A stretch of DNA of 64,000 nt from Hirsutella rhossiliensis. Its lineage: Eukaryota; Ascomycota; Sordariomycetes; Hypocreales; Ophiocordycipitaceae. The first letter of the stretch is position 1, and each line of letters begins with the position of its first letter. The notes beneath the pieces were generated by a model. It was not told where the DNA came from and ran no database searches. It was given only the letters and a program-made list of their open reading frames with translations. This document shows, piece by piece, positions 62,901-64,000 of the stretch. The position numbers and the translations under genes were made by a program. Location: assembly GCF_020360975.1 (NCBI RefSeq), contig NW_025408679.1:2232001-2296000 (forward strand). The letters run 5' to 3'.

Positions 62901-63464
62901 AGCTTGCATCGCGCGACGGGTGACTGGGGGCGAAGAAGATCGGGCGCCAAGCTGTCAGTCATGTCATGCAGCAATACGTGTGAATAAAAAGCAAGGAGAA
63001 GATGAGAAGTGATGGAGGAAGAGGGGATAAAATAAGGCGTAGAGAATTCGGCCTTGACGCATCATATGCGTCAGTTAACGTACCTCACTGAGTCATGCAA
63101 CGCACCACGTCATGCAACAAATTGCCCGACCGGCAAGCCAGAGCGAAAATTAATCCTGCAACCGACACAACCATTTAAAATACTATTAAACATTACAATT
63201 ATGTGAAACACTTCATACAGAGTCTATCTATAGGGCCCAATTATCTATACACCTCCTTTTATTAACTGTACACCAAAAAGTGGATCAACTGTGGCTGGGT
63301 CAGGCGCAGTGCCGATGCCGCTAATTTTGGTGCGCCCATTCCCGGCCGGCCAGCTGGCCAGTTCGTGATGCTTGCGTAACAACATCCTGTAACCGTAACT
63401 ATCAGCAATACCATCAAAACTGAAGCTATTCGCACCGCGTTTTCTGCCCTTACGAGCCCGAATC
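62901..63464. other. No gene seen; probable 5' region of the following MULE
   Basis: Moderately AT-rich sequence with no supported coding region. It could contain the left TIR of the MULE that starts at 63465, but the other end lies outside the window, so no TIR can be defined. Confidence 0.4.
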
Positions 63465-64000
63465 ATGGAGTCGCTTACGAAGACACTATTCCCGACCTTC
63501 CAGGCCGCGATGGAAGCCGCCGATACCGTTGTTGAGGCTGAGGGCTACGCCCTACACATTCGAACATCGAAGCGGGATAACGCTGGCCAACGCAAGTCTG
63601 CACTTGTTCGTTGTATCAAGGCCGGCCCCTACGAAAATCGGAAGGATAAAGCTGCTCATATCTCTCGTCGTCGCCTCAATACAGCAACCCAGAAAACAGA
63701 CTGTGAATTTCGCCTCTCGTTGAAGGAAAAACGCGGTTACTGGACTATCTCTTATCTTCACGATGTTCACAATCATCGCCTTGTTGATGACCCGATGGTC
63801 TTTCCGAAGTACCGGGCGCTTGTTATCCAGAAGTATCGCGACGACATTATCCGGAAGTTTAATAACAATACCCGGCCGACCGATATTGCTGGCGAGCTTC
63901 GTGACCTGGTTCACGACGATCCTCGTTTAGCCGGTATCACGGCTCAAGACGTGAGTAACGCCTTGGCTAGGCACCGTCAGGAAGAACTAGCTGGCCGTAC
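63465..64000 (+). CDS. MULE transposase, N-terminal part, open at window end
   Basis: From the ATG at 63465 (MESLTKTLFPTFQAAMEAAD) the frame is open without a stop to the end of the window, 178 codons. It shows a FAR1/WRKY-GCM1-type DNA-binding domain: GYALHIRTSKRDN, SALVRCIKAGPYENR, RRRLNTATQKTDCEFRL and the zinc-binding SYLHDVHNHRLVDD. A helical segment with KYRDDIIRKFNNN and ITAQDVSNALARHRQEE follows, as in fungal MULE transposases before the DDE domain. It is a third MULE lineage, distinct from those at 36828-39139 and 45188-47716. Whether it is intact depends on sequence outside the window. Confidence 0.85.
   Translation, partial: MESLTKTLFPTFQAAMEAADTVVEAEGYALHIRTSKRDNAGQRKSALVRCIKAGPYENRKDKAAHISRRRLNTATQKTDCEFRLSLKEKRGYWTISYLHDVHNHRLVDDPMVFPKYRALVIQKYRDDIIRKFNNNTRPTDIAGELRDLVHDDPRLAGITAQDVSNALARHRQEELAGR

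Overview
The window is eukaryotic and reads as a transposon nest from a filamentous ascomycete. The evidence is the mix of element types (chromodomain Ty3/gypsy, Ty1/copia, a Tad-like LINE, Helitrons, MULE, hAT and pogo/Fot families), short GT-AG introns, and two host-like genes of families that I recognise from ascomycetes. I cannot name the species. I see no rRNA or tRNA genes, no CRISPR array and no bacterial-style operon. Almost everything that codes is transposon-derived.

Layout, left to right. 1-7200: an N-terminal Helitron fragment, a small conserved fungal gene with a one-base frameshift (1425-2100), a C-terminal Helitron fragment, a 3'-truncated gypsy element with its 5' LTR, and a LINE fragment. 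7200-10700: AT-rich hAT-like sequence, a solo LTR with a perfect TSD, and a frameshifted hAT transposase. 10700-14853: a 5'-truncated chromodomain gypsy on the minus strand. 14854-16524: a probable Crypton scrap and a 5'-truncated hAT. 16525-20280: a copia pol-gag remnant, then the chromodomain and 3' LTR of the gypsy family seen at 3281-6272. 20281-26884: the only stretch with plausible non-transposon genes. It holds two nearly identical copies of a small cysteine-rich secreted protein gene, a two-exon Cys4 gene between them, a transposase tail, a candidate solo LTR and a decayed MYND-family-like gene. 26950-32390: a Helitron with an uninterrupted 1701-codon Rep-helicase. 32401-36477: a pogo-type transposase between inverted arms of about 785 bp. 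36546-39427: a MULE with perfect 56-bp TIRs and a 9-bp TSD. 39503-45050: a full-length Tad-like LINE with poly(A) and TSD. 45188-47720: a second MULE transposase. 47727-49573: hAT/MITE-like sequence, a cluster of palindromes and a gag fragment. 49574-56227: a complete gypsy element with both LTRs. 56380-62343: a very GC-rich second Helitron. 63465-64000: the start of a third MULE transposase, open at the window edge.

Three themes stand out. The first is a recently duplicated secreted Cys-rich (effector-like) gene in transposon-dense DNA; its coding part is conserved while its upstream sequence is not. The second is a recurrent hairpin module (TTCCTCAAGGCA ... TGCCTTGAGGAA) found at a Helitron fragment, inside the giant arms of the pogo element and, as a half-site, beside the GC-rich Helitron. 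The third is that many broken frames differ from intact relatives by one base in a homopolymer. Some 'pseudogenes' here may therefore be sequencing artefacts, while the near-identity of multi-kilobase repeats argues against active RIP.
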